Of a stretch of DNA of 64,000 nt, positions 25,030 through 35,107 are shown piece after piece. This DNA comes from Desulforapulum autotrophicum HRM2 (GTDB lineage: Bacteria; Desulfobacterota; Desulfobacteria; Desulfobacterales; Desulfobacteraceae): assembly GCF_000020365.1 (NCBI RefSeq), contig NC_012108.1, forward strand, positions 4,410,001 through 4,474,000, in the 5' to 3' direction. The notes beneath the pieces are model-generated. The model worked only from the letters and a program-made list of their open reading frames with translations, did not search any database and had not been told where the DNA came from. The stretch's first letter is position 1, and the number at the start of each line of letters is the position of its first letter. Position numbers and translations under genes: made by a program.

Positions 25030-26308
25030 GATTTTAGAAGAGATAGATACCTGCCTGAAAACGGCTATCGGGCATGGACTTGGAAGCAAGGGTCTTATTT
25101 TTCCAGTAGATCCAATTACGGTCGAGGATGAGGAACTCAGGGCTATTTGTAATCGGTTTGCAACAATCTTCGACATGATTAATGAATCATATCAATATTC
25201 CGAACGGTTAGCCCGGGGGGATCTTAGCGCCAAATCATCTCGCAATAATATTTTTTCAATGCCACTTAAAGGATTACAAGCAAGTTTGGCGCATATGACA
25301 TGGCAGGCCAGGCAGGTTGCTGAAGGTGACCTGAACCAGCAGGTACATTTTCTGGGTGAGTTTTCATACTCGTTTAACTGCATGATTCTGTCTTTGCGTG
25401 AAAAAGAAATCATAAAACAACGGTTGAAACAGATAACCGATGTGCTGGGTGAGGGTGTTTTGTTAGTTGATTCTGACGGGAAGATTATTTTTGCAAATCC
25501 TGAGGCAATGCGCCTGCTTGGATATAGCTTTGATGAAATTGAAGGGTGTCTTATTCATGAAGTGATCCATAAACAACAACCGGATGGCACTCTATACAAT
25601 TCTGGGGAAAATCCATTCTTCAATGCCATCGTATCGGGAAATGATTACAATAATGATGATGGCGTCTTTACCTGTAAATCTGGCTTATTGATGCCCATAA
25701 GCTTTGCCTGCAGGGCTGTTTTTAAAAATGAAACACGGGATGGAGCCGTCATTGCATTCCGAGATATTACCGTGCAGAAAAAAAATTTGCAATCCCTTGA
25801 GGGCATCAATGAACTGCTGGAAAAACAGGCCTCCACAGATGCACTCACAGGAATATTTAATCGAATGAAGTTCAACCAGACATTAACAAGTGAGATAAAA
25901 AGAGCGAAACGTTACAGGGTAGCCCTGTCACTGATTCTTTTTGATATTGACCATTTCAAACAAGTCAACGACAGCTATGGTCATCTGTCCGGTGACACTG
26001 TTTTAAAGCATCTTGCCAGACTTGTGGCATCCAATTTGAGGGAGATAGACATTTTTGCACGCTGGGGAGGGGAAGAGTTTGTAATCCAGGCACCCGAAAC
26101 TTCTCTTGAGAGTGCTATAAAATTAGCCGAGAAGTTGCGAAGTAAAATTGAAAATTATGTTTTTCCAGCCCCCAAAAAAATCACCGTAAGCTTCGGTGTT
26201 GCAACCTTTCGAAGCAGTGATAATGATATCACCCTTGTAAATCGGGCAGATGAAGCACTATACCGTGCAAAAGAAGGCGGTCGGAATCAAGTTGTGTCTC
26301 ATGCTTAA
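25016..26308 (+). CDS. Diguanylate cyclase with HAMP-like, PAS and GGDEF domains
   Basis: The 430-residue soluble protein makes cyclic di-GMP. An N-terminal part of ~120 residues contains two HAMP-like repeats (SERLARGDLSAK and ARQVAEGDLNQQV). A PAS domain follows (about 140-265; VLGEGVLLVDSDGKIIFANP). The GGDEF domain starts with TDALTGIFNRMKFNQTL, then LFDIDHFKQVNDSYGHLSGD, ARWGGEEFVIQAPE with an intact GGEEF, and ADEALYRAKEGGRNQV. No RxxD inhibitory site was recognised. Its start lies inside the upstream V4R gene. It may now be the main working cyclase of this neighbourhood, since the one at 16842 is broken. Confidence 0.9.
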   Translation: MDHREILEEIDTCLKTAIGHGLGSKGLIFPVDPITVEDEELRAICNRFATIFDMINESYQYSERLARGDLSAKSSRNNIFSMPLKGLQASLAHMTWQARQVAEGDLNQQVHFLGEFSYSFNCMILSLREKEIIKQRLKQITDVLGEGVLLVDSDGKIIFANPEAMRLLGYSFDEIEGCLIHEVIHKQQPDGTLYNSGENPFFNAIVSGNDYNNDDGVFTCKSGLLMPISFACRAVFKNETRDGAVIAFRDITVQKKNLQSLEGINELLEKQASTDALTGIFNRMKFNQTLTSEIKRAKRYRVALSLILFDIDHFKQVNDSYGHLSGDTVLKHLARLVASNLREIDIFARWGGEEFVIQAPETSLESAIKLAEKLRSKIENYVFPAPKKITVSFGVATFRSSDNDITLVNRADEALYRAKEGGRNQVVSHA

Positions 26309-26844
26309 GTATCCATCAAAATTAATAGGAATCTGTAATCATGAAAGATACTATTTGAATCCTTGAAAACATTTGGTAGAGACAAGTACCTATGGGCAGG
26401 GATATTAAGGCAGCAAAAAGGTGTTTAATATGTCTATCATTATGGCGTGAGGCCCTTTATTGAAAAGGCATTGACTTCTTTTTCCAGTGCTCACCGCAAT
26501 CAAGATTTGACAGGAGGAGACTTGTATTCATAGCCTCCGCTTTTTGGAAATTTGATCCAACACCATATATTGTGGTTGTAAAGATTCAATATCCTCTGCA
26601 TTCAATCAAACTTATTACATTAAACCTCCCATCTCCAGGCAATCACCCTATTCCAATACAAACATACTTGATCCGGGTTCTTGGAATCTGCCATATTCAC
26701 AACTGCCCCTGACAAGCGACCTTTTTGGGAATCCTGAATTAGTTTCAATTCTGCTTTACAATTTAAATTTGGGAATATACTGATATGCAGGGCTTGATAA
26801 TCTGGGGCGTTTGGATGTGGCGGAGCTTTGAGGGGTGAACTCTG
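26309..26844. other. Non-coding stretch with a third toxin-antitoxin trace
   Basis: At about 26395-26470 the sequence GGCAGGGATATTAAGGCAGC, with TATGTCTATCATTATGGCGT shortly after, resembles the antitoxin part of the relics at 13810 and 23590. No frame is open. Nothing else was recognised. Confidence 0.4.
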
Positions 26845-27312
26845 GTGGAATTGGATCTCATCCTGAAAGACATGGTGCGAAAGTATAATAGGATAGCAGA
26901 AAAATGGGCAAAAGAAGACCTTTATCAGAATTATCGGATTGCAAGGATATTTAATGATGTCTCAGCAGCTTGTGAATTAAGAATGGTTGTGCCGGCCAAT
27001 GGCCAAATTAATGCTTTACGATCGAATTACAGCTATGCAATGATCTCTGGAAAACCCCGGTGCTTCTGAAACTGTGACATGGAGATTGAAAATCGGAAAG
27101 CAGAGCCCAGGCCGGAAATTCGTGGAGATATTACCCGGACTTATTTTCACATGAACGATACTTACCTGGGCCGTGGGATTATCAGTAAAAAAAATTAAAA
27201 GCTGTTTCAGGCTTGGGCCAAGCAAGATCCAGTAGATGCTTGGGAGCGGTAACAGTGTAGGCGGATTGAAAAATTGCAGGGGAATCGGAATAGGTTTGTG
27301 GATTGATAAATC
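26845..27312 (+). pseudogene. Decayed endonuclease I gene fragment
   Basis: In pieces of different frames the stretch reads MVVPANGQINALRSNYSYAM, CDMEIENRKAEPRPEIRGDI, FHMNDTYLGRGIISKK and LFQAWAKQDPVDAWE, ending RIEKLQGNRNRFV. This is the C-terminal half of the secreted endonuclease I family (EndA/Dns), whose members share NALRSNY, EPRPE-RGDIARTYFYM and DPVD-WE. Frameshifts and stops (for example after ISGKPRCF) break it, and the catalytic His region in the N-terminal half is missing. It is a non-functional relic. Confidence 0.7.
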
Positions 27313-27646
27313 TAAAAAGCCACCTGTTTTAGTATGACAAATATCATGGAGACACTATGAATATTTCAGATGAAATCATCAAGAGAGTCCACAACCTTAC
27401 CCTTGATCAACAAAAAGATCTTCTTGACCATCTTAAAGACCTTCAAAAAGGACAACAAAGAGAATATCCACGCCTACCGGACAAAATGAATATTGATGCT
27501 GTGGTGGATGACAAGGTTATCCAGAGCTATACTCGGGATATCAGTGCATGTGGCGTGTATATCAACACAGCAGGTACCGTTGAAATGGGCAAAGATGCTA
27601 TGGTTGTTTTTACAATTCCAGACGCAGATATCACCTTAAAATTGAA

Positions 27647-29285
27647 CCTAAAAGTTGCAAGCCCTTACTGGAGCCCTGAGAGTATAGGCCAAGGGGCACC
27701 CTCAGCCGGATTTTTGAGCTAAGGGGGAGCAATTTTTTAGAAAATCTTGCCTGCATCGGCTATGCGGGTATGTTTTTTTTTGCTACCTGTGCCTATCCAT
27801 AGCCCTTACAAGCAACACTCAGACGCACGTGTTCATTGACGCTTCCTCCTTCTATGTTTTTTTGTGCTGGTGGATCTGTCAGTCAAAATCCAATTGCATT
27901 ATGGATTCTTCCAACTGCTGCCATCTGTCCTTGTAAAAATAGTTCTTTGACAATCGCACGATCCACTGCCGGCTCCGGGTCATTAATCGTGCCGGAACAT
28001 GGATCAGGCACATTCGAATGGTGTTTGGTTCTTCATTGAAACCATCTTCATTATTCAGCCACATCATCCAAACCAACAGATTGTATGCCAGAATGGAAGT
28101 TTGAAAGATGGCCGAGTTTGCCCAAAATTCCTGCGTCAAGATACTACCCGATGACATTTGATTTTTGCACCACTCAATCCAGTTCTCGCTCGTGGCTCGT
28201 TTCCCATATCTTTTATGGGTTGCCCAAGGGCTAAGCTTTAAATTTGAAATATAGCAAAAATAATCATAATCATATTTTTTTGATTCGAACAGGGCATCTT
28301 CTTCGATTATAACTTCCGTTAATAGCCTTACAGCAACAAAGGTCCTGGGTTTTGACCATCCTGAGCATTTATATTCGAATTGAGTGCTTTCATATCCTGG
28401 TCTACGCGCAATCTTTCGCCAGGACTGCTTTTCCAAAAGGGTGGTGAGTCCCCTAAGATTGACCTTGATTAAATATTGGCAGCTTTTTGACTCAAGCAGG
28501 TCCAGAAGTGCTCCATCAAAAAAAGCGCTATCAGCTCGAACAAATACTTTCCAAACCCGCTTGGGCAACTTGGCAAAACATTCCTTCATAAATTCAACAC
28601 TGCCATTGGCAGAATAGGCACTCCCAGTACGGAACCAATTATGAAGGCACTCTCTGTTTTCTGCAACAAAGCACAGTAGGGGATGATAACTTCGCTGACC
28701 TTTTTTCCTTGAGTTGTACCCTTTGGCCGCTCCTTCCTGGGTGCCATACACCCCTCGAACAGATGAGTCCATATCAAGGGTGACTTTCCCAAACCATTTC
28801 TTGTTCCACACTTTATTCCTGGCGACCGATTCAGCATCGGATAATTCCTTGCAATGGTTCTGGGTAAAAAGTTTAAAAATACGCCCGAAGGAGGTGCTGA
28901 CAGGAAAATTGTCCCATTTAAAAAGGGCACGGATAACCTCGTCAGTCCTGAGAATTGCCATATGACTCATATGTTTGACCCCGACCAGGACACCAAAAGC
29001 GAGCATCATCACCACATCGCTCACCTGGTAGTCTGCGTTGGGCGCACGTTCGATGGTGAGATGGTTGGTCAATATTTTTGGAAGGCCTAACTTTTCCGCG
29101 AACCTGCCAAGATTGATCAGCCCTGCGTTGCCCGTAAGGTTTTTTTCAGTAAATTGTGTATGAAACTTCCTCATCATATCGGTGCCCTCCATAAAGTGAT
29201 GACTTATAGGGCTATAGTACTGTATTTATGACAATTATAGAAGCTTTTTACTCAAAAAAACCATATATCGCTTGCATTGTTTAGG
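27647..29285 (-). mobile_element. IS1380-family insertion sequence
   Basis: The ends are CCTAAAAGTTGCAAGC at the left and, read inward from the right, CCTAAACAATGCAAGC: inverted repeats with three differences in 16 bases. TTGAA is duplicated on both sides (27642-27646 and 29286-29290). The 1,639-bp element carries one transposase gene on the minus strand. It splits a PilZ gene, which confirms the boundaries. Confidence 0.9.
27879..29177 (-). CDS. IS1380-family DDE transposase
   Basis: The ~432-residue protein has the IS1380 pattern: an N-terminal YQVSDVVMMLAFGVLVG, TLDMDSSVRGVYGTQEGAAK with the first catalytic Asp, KVFVRADSAFFDGALLDLLE with the second, and the later ENWIEWCKNQM block with Glu. 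It ends near the left end of the element. GGAGGG lies before the ATG at 29177 (ATG 29192 is also open). It has full length for the family and no visible damage, so the element may still be active. Confidence 0.9.
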   Translation of the reverse strand: MMRKFHTQFTEKNLTGNAGLINLGRFAEKLGLPKILTNHLTIERAPNADYQVSDVVMMLAFGVLVGVKHMSHMAILRTDEVIRALFKWDNFPVSTSFGRIFKLFTQNHCKELSDAESVARNKVWNKKWFGKVTLDMDSSVRGVYGTQEGAAKGYNSRKKGQRSYHPLLCFVAENRECLHNWFRTGSAYSANGSVEFMKECFAKLPKRVWKVFVRADSAFFDGALLDLLESKSCQYLIKVNLRGLTTLLEKQSWRKIARRPGYESTQFEYKCSGWSKPRTFVAVRLLTEVIIEEDALFESKKYDYDYFCYISNLKLSPWATHKRYGKRATSENWIEWCKNQMSSGSILTQEFWANSAIFQTSILAYNLLVWMMWLNNEDGFNEEPNTIRMCLIHVPARLMTRSRQWIVRLSKNYFYKDRWQQLEESIMQLDFD

Positions 29286-31291
29286 TTGAAAGGAACCGTT
29301 GTTAGAGTGGAAGAAAATGGAATTGCTATTAAATTTGAGAAAATGAGCACCTATTCCAAGAAAATGATCAATGAGCAGCTTTTGAAGATAAAGTCTGATA
29401 GCGATAAATTCTGATTAAACAGAGAATATGGGAGGAATAGAAAATGGCTAAGCAAACAGTATTTGTAAATACTTTTACCAATGGGGTGATAGGGCCGAGT
29501 GCAAAAATGGTAGGGCCGGTAGTCGATGGTGGATTTATCGTTGCCCAAACAGCGGCAGGCTGTTGGGGACCGATGATTACACCTGAACTTCATGGTGGGC
29601 ATGAAGTGGCTTCTCCTGTTTTAGTTGAGAATGCTGAAGTAGGAGATGCAATTGCTATTAGGTTAATATCAATAGCGGTTACTTCTGACGTTACTACATC
29701 TGGTAATGATATTTCTGACCCTGAAAGATGCGTTGGTGACCCTTACGTAGCGGGGAAGTGCCCAAATTGTGGCACGATTAATCCGCCGACAGAAGTAGTT
29801 GGTATTGGCGAGGATTGTGTCGTATGTAAAATATGTGGGAAACCTTGCTCACCATTTAAATTTTCTAATGGATGTACAATAGCCTTTGATAAAGCTAAAA
29901 CAATAGGACTAACACTTAACGAAGAAGCAACCAAAAAGACCGCAAGTAATGCTAAGCATTATATGCATACTCCTGATAATTCCATTCAAAATCCAGCAGT
30001 AGCTATGCAACCACACGATATCCCAGGTGTTGTTGCTAGGTAAGCGCTCAATAAACCGCATCTTGTCAGCCCATGCTCGTTATGAGATTTTAGGAGGGCC
30101 TGAGAGTTGGGACGGTGTCAGATACTGTGGCAACAAGGCTTTATAATCTGCCTCAGTCATGGCCTGGGGAAGATTTTCAAAAAGGAAGCGAAGATACCAA
30201 TATGGCTCAAGGCCATTTGCTTTGGCAGTTTCAATAAGGCTGTAGATTCCTGCACTGGCGGTTGCTCCCTCTGGTGCTCCCGAAAATAACCAATTTTTTC
30301 GACCTATCGTAAAGGGCCTGATGCTGTTTTCAGCCATATTGTTGTCAGGGGTTACATGACTCGTTTCGACATATACAATGAGTCTGTGCCACTGATTTAA
30401 GGCGTAGCCAATAGCTTTTCCCAATAAACTTTTGGGTGGAACCTCTTCAATTTTGACATCCAGCCAGCGTTTGAATTCATCCAGTACCGGTTTGGCCTTT
30501 GCCTGTCGTTCCTGGACAAGGTCTTCACCGGTTAACTCGATCAGTTTAGCTTCTTTTTCAATTCTATAGAGCTTCCGGATGTATTTCAGCGCCTGGTCGG
30601 CAGCACCAGCTCTGGGTTTGCCATTCTTATTTGTTCCACCAGCCTTAACGACATCCATGAATTTACGGCGTGCATGTGCCCAGCACCCCATGTGAGAGAT
30701 ATTTGACTCATTATCCAGAAAGCCATAGCCAGAATACCCATCTGTCTGAACAACACCTGTATATCCCTGCAAAAAAGCAACAGCAGCATCACCTGCACGG
30801 GTGGGGTGGTATTCAAAAAGGAGACCGGGATGCTCATGGGACCCTCCTCGGAATACCCACATATAGGATTTAGTTGTGTTCTTTTTTCCAGGTTCGTTGA
30901 GAACCTGGACCGGAGTCTCGTCAATCTGGATTAATGGTCCCGAAAGGATTTCGTTTTTAAGTATTGCAAAAAGAATTTCACAACTTTCGCATATTTTTTG
31001 TGCCCAGTTGCACATGGTTAGAATTTGCAACCTAAAATTGACCCCCCTTTCTAACTGAAAATTGACCCCCCTGATGACAAGAAACAGTATGGGGTCATAC
31101 TGAAGATTATAAGTTTTTATCCCTTGGTATTATGCCATGCCAGCGTCGCAACGGCTGATTGAAATATGAGGGCAGGATGTTTCCAATGCACTGCCCTTTC
31201 ATGCTTTAGTCCGTTAGGCGTTAAATCCCGGGGGATTGGGGGCTGGCCCCCAAATCTAATCGGATAGAATTCCCTTGTCTTTGCGTTAGTT

Positions 31292-32053
31292 TTATCCCAT
31301 TTTTCCTTTTAAACTCAGTGAGTCTTTCAGCCTGAAGCTGTCCCAGACGCATTGAATAATATGGGCCCTGTGGGTGATCCGATCCAGCAGGGCGGATGTC
31401 AAATTGGGATCGCCAAAGATTTGGGTCCAGTCAGCAAATCCAAGATTGGTGGTTATGATGATAGATTTTTTTTCATGTCGTTCAGTCAGAACCTGAAAAA
31501 GCAGCTGGGACCCTTCTACTGTGAAAGGTACGTACCCTAGTTCGTCTAGAATCAAGAGATCATAGCGGGCATAACGGCTCAGCACACGCTTTAAGCACTT
31601 GTCATCCCGGGCCTCCACCAGGTCATTCACAATACCGCATCCCGTGACAAATCGCGTTTTATAGCCTTTCCGGCAGGCCTCGATCCCTAAAGCAGTTGCC
31701 AGGTGGGTCTTACCAGTTCCGCTTCTACCCAGAAAAATTGCATTCTGCTTTTTTTCTATAAACTCACATGTGGAAAGCGTCTTCACCAGACTGGCATCCA
31801 AGTCCGGAGCCTTTTCAAAATCAAAGGTCTCCATGGGCTTCATCAAAGGGAATTTGGACTCCTTGATTCTTCGTTTGAGGCTGTTTTCTGCCCTGATCCT
31901 TACCTCTGTTTCCGTTAAATTAAGCAGAAACTCTTCATGGCTTTGTTGATTCTCACGGGCATCCCTGAGGTGGGATGATAGTTCTCTCAGCATGGCTGCC
32001 AATTTTAAATCTTTCAAATTTTGCTTAATGCGAATGTCGACACCAGGATTCAT
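31292..32053 (-). CDS. istB: IS21 helper ATPase IstB
   Basis: The ~253-residue AAA+ protein has Walker A in FLGRSGTGKTHLATALGIEA, Walker B in YDLLILDELGYVPF, and TERHEKKSIIITTNLGFADW with sensor residues. IstB works with IstA in choosing and preparing the insertion target. ATG 32053 overlaps the istA stop (ATGA) and has GGGAGG upstream. A longer frame to 32110 would overlap istA more and is not needed. It appears intact. Confidence 0.95.
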   Translation of the reverse strand: MNPGVDIRIKQNLKDLKLAAMLRELSSHLRDARENQQSHEEFLLNLTETEVRIRAENSLKRRIKESKFPLMKPMETFDFEKAPDLDASLVKTLSTCEFIEKKQNAIFLGRSGTGKTHLATALGIEACRKGYKTRFVTGCGIVNDLVEARDDKCLKRVLSRYARYDLLILDELGYVPFTVEGSQLLFQVLTERHEKKSIIITTNLGFADWTQIFGDPNLTSALLDRITHRAHIIQCVWDSFRLKDSLSLKGKMG

Positions 32054-33549
32054 TGTAGACCTCCCAGTTCCCCATAAACGGTCATATCGGGTGCTGGTAA
32101 GCGCTCCCACTGAACCAGGGGTTTTATCTCTGCCTCATCCGTTTTCGGGTAAGAAAGAAGCGATTTTACCCCGTCACTTGTGCTGAGGTTGGCTTTCAAT
32201 GCCTTTTCCACAGCATCTTGAACATCAGCCTTTGAATAAACCCTGTAAAACATCAGGACTGATATGAAATCCTTAACCCCCGTGGTTTGCCCCTGCTTTT
32301 CACAAAAGCGTTCAAGCAGGTTTCCATGGCTTTCCGGCCACTCTTTTCGCCATTGTTTGATTGGTCTGGCGGACTCAAATGCCTGTGGTCTCCGCTGGAT
32401 CAGGTCAAGGTAGTGGTCTGGGGTCAAGCACCACTGATTGTTGTTGTATAGGCGTTCATGCGCTGCAATCAGCTTGTTGTCCCAATAGATTTCAACCTTC
32501 TCTGCGAACAGGAGTACCTTAAGCTTGAGTTGTGCATATTCGGTGGGCACTGAATACCGATTCTTGTCCACGATCACCGTTGAATATTTATCTGACTTGC
32601 CATCCGAGATCACAATATTGCTAAACGCTTCTGGGGGAAGGGAGAGCAGTTTTTCCTTCTCTTGTGCAAACAACTCATCCACTTTACCTGGCCTGTTTTT
32701 TATTCTGTGGTCCCCATAGGCAAGGCATTCAGTCAGGATCGCCTCGTTTAACTCCTCCAAGCTCTGAGCTTCAGGAACCGGGACCATATAGTTGCGCCGG
32801 GAAAATCCTACGATTCCTTCGACACCGCCTTTTTCATGTCCTGCCGCCACATTGCAGAAACGAGGTTCAAAACTGTAATAGGCATGAAATTTGGAAAAAC
32901 CTTCCTGCTCGATACGCTTTTTCCCTTTCAGAACTTTCTGGACTGCGGTGGTAAGGTTGTCGTAAATCAGAACAGGAAACACACCGCCAAAGTAGCTGAA
33001 CGCCTTTACGTGGGCATCAAAAAATGCCTGCTGCCTTTCACATGGGTAAAGGCGAACAAAATGCTTACCTGAATATTTTGAGCGCATACAAAAAAATTTT
33101 ATCTTGGTCTGGATCCCGTCAAGGATGACATGGGCTGTACCCCAATCCACCTCCGCTTCCCCCGTATTATCAATTTCAAGGGGAATGAAAGCCCTTTGTT
33201 TACCGATGCCTATTCGCAGTTTCGCTTCACGGACATAACGGCAAACAGTTGAAAATCCTCCTGCATACCCATGCTCTTTTTTTAAACGCTGGGCGATTCG
33301 TGTGGCAGTGTGGCGCTGTTTGGGAGGACGGTCTGTATCCTCCTTCAACAATCTGTCTATGATTGTCAGATACGGGCCCAAAACAGGATAGGGCTGCAGC
33401 TGCCTTGACTTGTAATTGCTGTATTCTCCTTTTAACGCCCTCCTGATGGTGTTCCGTGAGTGGCCGGTCTCTCTCGATATCTGCTTGATTGATTTGCCAT
33501 AAATCCTGTGTGCTGTCCGGATATAGTCATATTGCGACACCTTTAACAT
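32050..33549 (-). CDS. istA: IS21 transposase IstA
   Basis: The ~499-residue protein begins with a helix-turn-helix (IKQISRETGHSRNTIRRALK). The DDE core follows: EAEVDWGTAHVILDG with the first Asp, GGVFPVLIYDNLTTAVQKVL with the second, and ENxxE-like GHEKGGVEGIVGFSRRNYM with the Glu. The tail with ADVQDAVEKAL fits the family. GGAGAGGT lies before ATG 33549. It is paired with istB by a 4-bp overlap and appears intact, so this is the youngest insertion in the nest. Confidence 0.95.
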   Translation of the reverse strand: MLKVSQYDYIRTAHRIYGKSIKQISRETGHSRNTIRRALKGEYSNYKSRQLQPYPVLGPYLTIIDRLLKEDTDRPPKQRHTATRIAQRLKKEHGYAGGFSTVCRYVREAKLRIGIGKQRAFIPLEIDNTGEAEVDWGTAHVILDGIQTKIKFFCMRSKYSGKHFVRLYPCERQQAFFDAHVKAFSYFGGVFPVLIYDNLTTAVQKVLKGKKRIEQEGFSKFHAYYSFEPRFCNVAAGHEKGGVEGIVGFSRRNYMVPVPEAQSLEELNEAILTECLAYGDHRIKNRPGKVDELFAQEKEKLLSLPPEAFSNIVISDGKSDKYSTVIVDKNRYSVPTEYAQLKLKVLLFAEKVEIYWDNKLIAAHERLYNNNQWCLTPDHYLDLIQRRPQAFESARPIKQWRKEWPESHGNLLERFCEKQGQTTGVKDFISVLMFYRVYSKADVQDAVEKALKANLSTSDGVKSLLSYPKTDEAEIKPLVQWERLPAPDMTVYGELGGLQ

Positions 33550-34388
33550 CCTCCCTGTTACCTCTCCAGTCTGATAGGTCAATAATCAGACCCTTATAGC
33601 ACTGGAAAGTGGTTTTGTGGGGGGTCACTTTTCGGTTAGAAATTCCCCTCCAGGGGGGTCAATTTTAGGTTAGCAAAACTACATGGTTGCCCTGGAGATC
33701 TTTACCCCGATTCTCAGAAATTGCTTTTCCTGACGATAAAAGGGTAACGCATCGACAAATTTGGCAGTTATGACAAAGGCAATCAGGCCCGGCGTTCCAA
33801 TACATTTGGGAATAATTTGTTCAGGGAGCCGCGCAATGGCAACTGTGGGACCATCGCTTTCAACCCCTTCACACTTTTTACAGGCATATTTAGGACGGAC
33901 GTTGCGGATGACCTGGATCTTTGAAGGAACAATATCGAGTTGCTCAGATACTTCTTCTCCAATGCATGTTTTCAAACAACCGCATTTACAAAGCTTTTCG
34001 GCCTCATCTATATCATGGATAACCTCTATCCGGGGAAGGTCCTCAGGGATGGGCTTGCGTCCACGCTTTTTACGTTTGTGCTCTGGAACAACAATTTCAT
34101 CATCCTCTTCCGACTCTTCTACTATCGGAAAATCTTCTTCCGGTAGATCGAACAGAGAGAGTTGTTTATCGTCAACTGGCTTCTTTTCACTTTTACGGCC
34201 AAATAGTTTGTCTTTAAGGCAACGAATTTGTTCATTAAGGATGTCGATTTCAGATAAATATTCTTTTTCCTTTCTTAAGTAGGAATCGATAATTTTCTGT
34301 AATTCATTAACCTTTTCAGAGGCTATGTCGGCTTCGATAATCATGCGCACAACATAGCATAAAGAGCTGAAATTTTAAACCTTTATTA

Positions 34389-34745
34389 TCAATAAAGTGT
34401 CGAATATTTCAAGGAATTGTGGGCCTCTTTCTGATGAATATTGAGGCCATCCATCAACCAGGTGAGTTCACGTTTCTCAATGGTCATGATCTCCTCTTTG
34501 GAAGTTGGCCATTTAAAGAAATGTTTCTCCAGCCTTTTGTGCCACAGGCAGAAACCATTCCTGTCCCAATAAAGGATTTTAATCATATTGCGTTTTCGAT
34601 TGCAAAAAACAAACAGATGGCCGGAAAAGGGGTCAAGTTCCAGATGTTCACTTACCAGGATCGACAAACCGTCAATGGATTTACGCATGTCGGTAATGCC
34701 CATGGCCAGGTAGACCCGAATGTTGGATGAGGTCAAAAACATCAC
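34389..34745 (-). CDS. tnpB: IS66 accessory protein TnpB
   Basis: The 118-residue protein has the IS66 Orf2 pattern: RVYLAMGITDMRKSIDGLSI, FSGHLFVFCNRKRNMIKILY and WDRNGFCLWHKRLEKHFFKW. It is needed for IS66 transposition but its chemistry is unknown. Its start overlaps the end of tnpA by 4 bp. It is unrelated to the RNA-guided TnpB at 43120-44487 despite the shared name. Confidence 0.95.
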   Translation of the reverse strand: MMFLTSSNIRVYLAMGITDMRKSIDGLSILVSEHLELDPFSGHLFVFCNRKRNMIKILYWDRNGFCLWHKRLEKHFFKWPTSKEEIMTIEKRELTWLMDGLNIHQKEAHNSLKYSTLY

Positions 34746-35107
34746 ATTCCCTTTAAGGTCAAAATAACTTTCTCAAGAGTCACCGGTGAAAAATCATCCA
34801 GAACTTCAATGGTAAATTCAGAGTTCATAGTGATTCGAAGAGAAGGATTGCCAGTTTGCTGAAACAGCCGAGTTGATTTAACAGGCACTGAAGGAATCTG
34901 AACAAATTCCAAAGGTAAATTTTCTTTGCGAAACCTACGTTTCCAGTATCTGAAACGGGGTATATTTAAATCGTTTCTTCTGCAATATTCCGCCTGGCTT
35001 AATCCTGATGGGGACCAGGACGCTATATGGGACTTCCAAAACTGTTTACGTTCATCATCAGAAATCGATTGCTCTATCGTATCCTGCACCTGTAAAGTTC
35101 CCGTCAT
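34742..35107 (-). CDS. tnpA: IS66 accessory protein TnpA
   Basis: The 121-residue protein is the first gene of the IS66 operon. It contains FWKSHIASWSPSGLSQAEYC and RYWKRRFRKENLP, the helix-turn-helix-like opening of IS66 Orf1 proteins. The tail TIEVLDDFSPVTLEKVILTL is also typical. It probably binds the element's ends. The frame is intact. Confidence 0.9.
   Translation of the reverse strand: MTGTLQVQDTIEQSISDDERKQFWKSHIASWSPSGLSQAEYCRRNDLNIPRFRYWKRRFRKENLPLEFVQIPSVPVKSTRLFQQTGNPSLRITMNSEFTIEVLDDFSPVTLEKVILTLKGM

Larger units (their letters stand above)
27357..29414 (+). pseudogene. PilZ-domain gene split by an IS1380 element
   Basis: The first part (27357-27646) encodes a helical N-terminus and the PilZ start, QREYPRLPDKMNIDAVVDD and YTRDISACGVYINTAG. 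The last part (29291-29414) continues GTVVRVEENGIAIKFEKMST and ends IKSDSDKF. Removing the IS with one TTGAA copy restores TLKLK-GTVVRVE in frame. The intact protein of ~137 residues would bind cyclic di-GMP through R...(D)xSxxG and pass the signal to motility or surface functions. It lies downstream of the diguanylate cyclases. It should now be inactive. Confidence 0.85.
31020..33680 (-). mobile_element. IS21-family element nested in IS66
   Basis: The ends share AACCTAAAATTGACCCCCC just inside both borders. They read AGAATTTGC before it at the left and AGTTTTGCT before it, read inward, at the right. ACATGGTT is duplicated (31012-31019 and 33681-33688). A further copy of the TTGACCCCCC motif lies inside the left end, as is usual for IS21 multiple end repeats. 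It carries istA and istB. Length is 2,661 bp. Confidence 0.95.
30080..34350 (-). pseudogene. tnpC: IS66 TnpC transposase split by IS21
   Basis: The N-terminal part (34350 down to 33681) has a coiled coil, then LKDKLFGRKSEKKPVDD, a Cys-rich region (CKCGCLKTCIGEE and YACKKCEG) and QFLRIGVKISRATM. The C-terminal part (31019 down to 30080) continues CNWAQKICESCEIL, LIQIDETPVQVLNE with the catalytic Asp, QTDGYSGYGFLDNE, HMGCWAHARRKFMDVVKAG and NNMAENSIRPFTIGRKNWLF with the Glu. The join RATM-CNWA is exact when the IS21 and one ACATGGTT repeat are removed. The transposase is inactive here. Confidence 0.9.

Noticed and set aside
26845-27069. 74-codon frame as a free-standing gene
   Set aside because: Its second half aligns in sense with the endonuclease I pattern that continues downstream in other frames, so it is part of a pseudogene.
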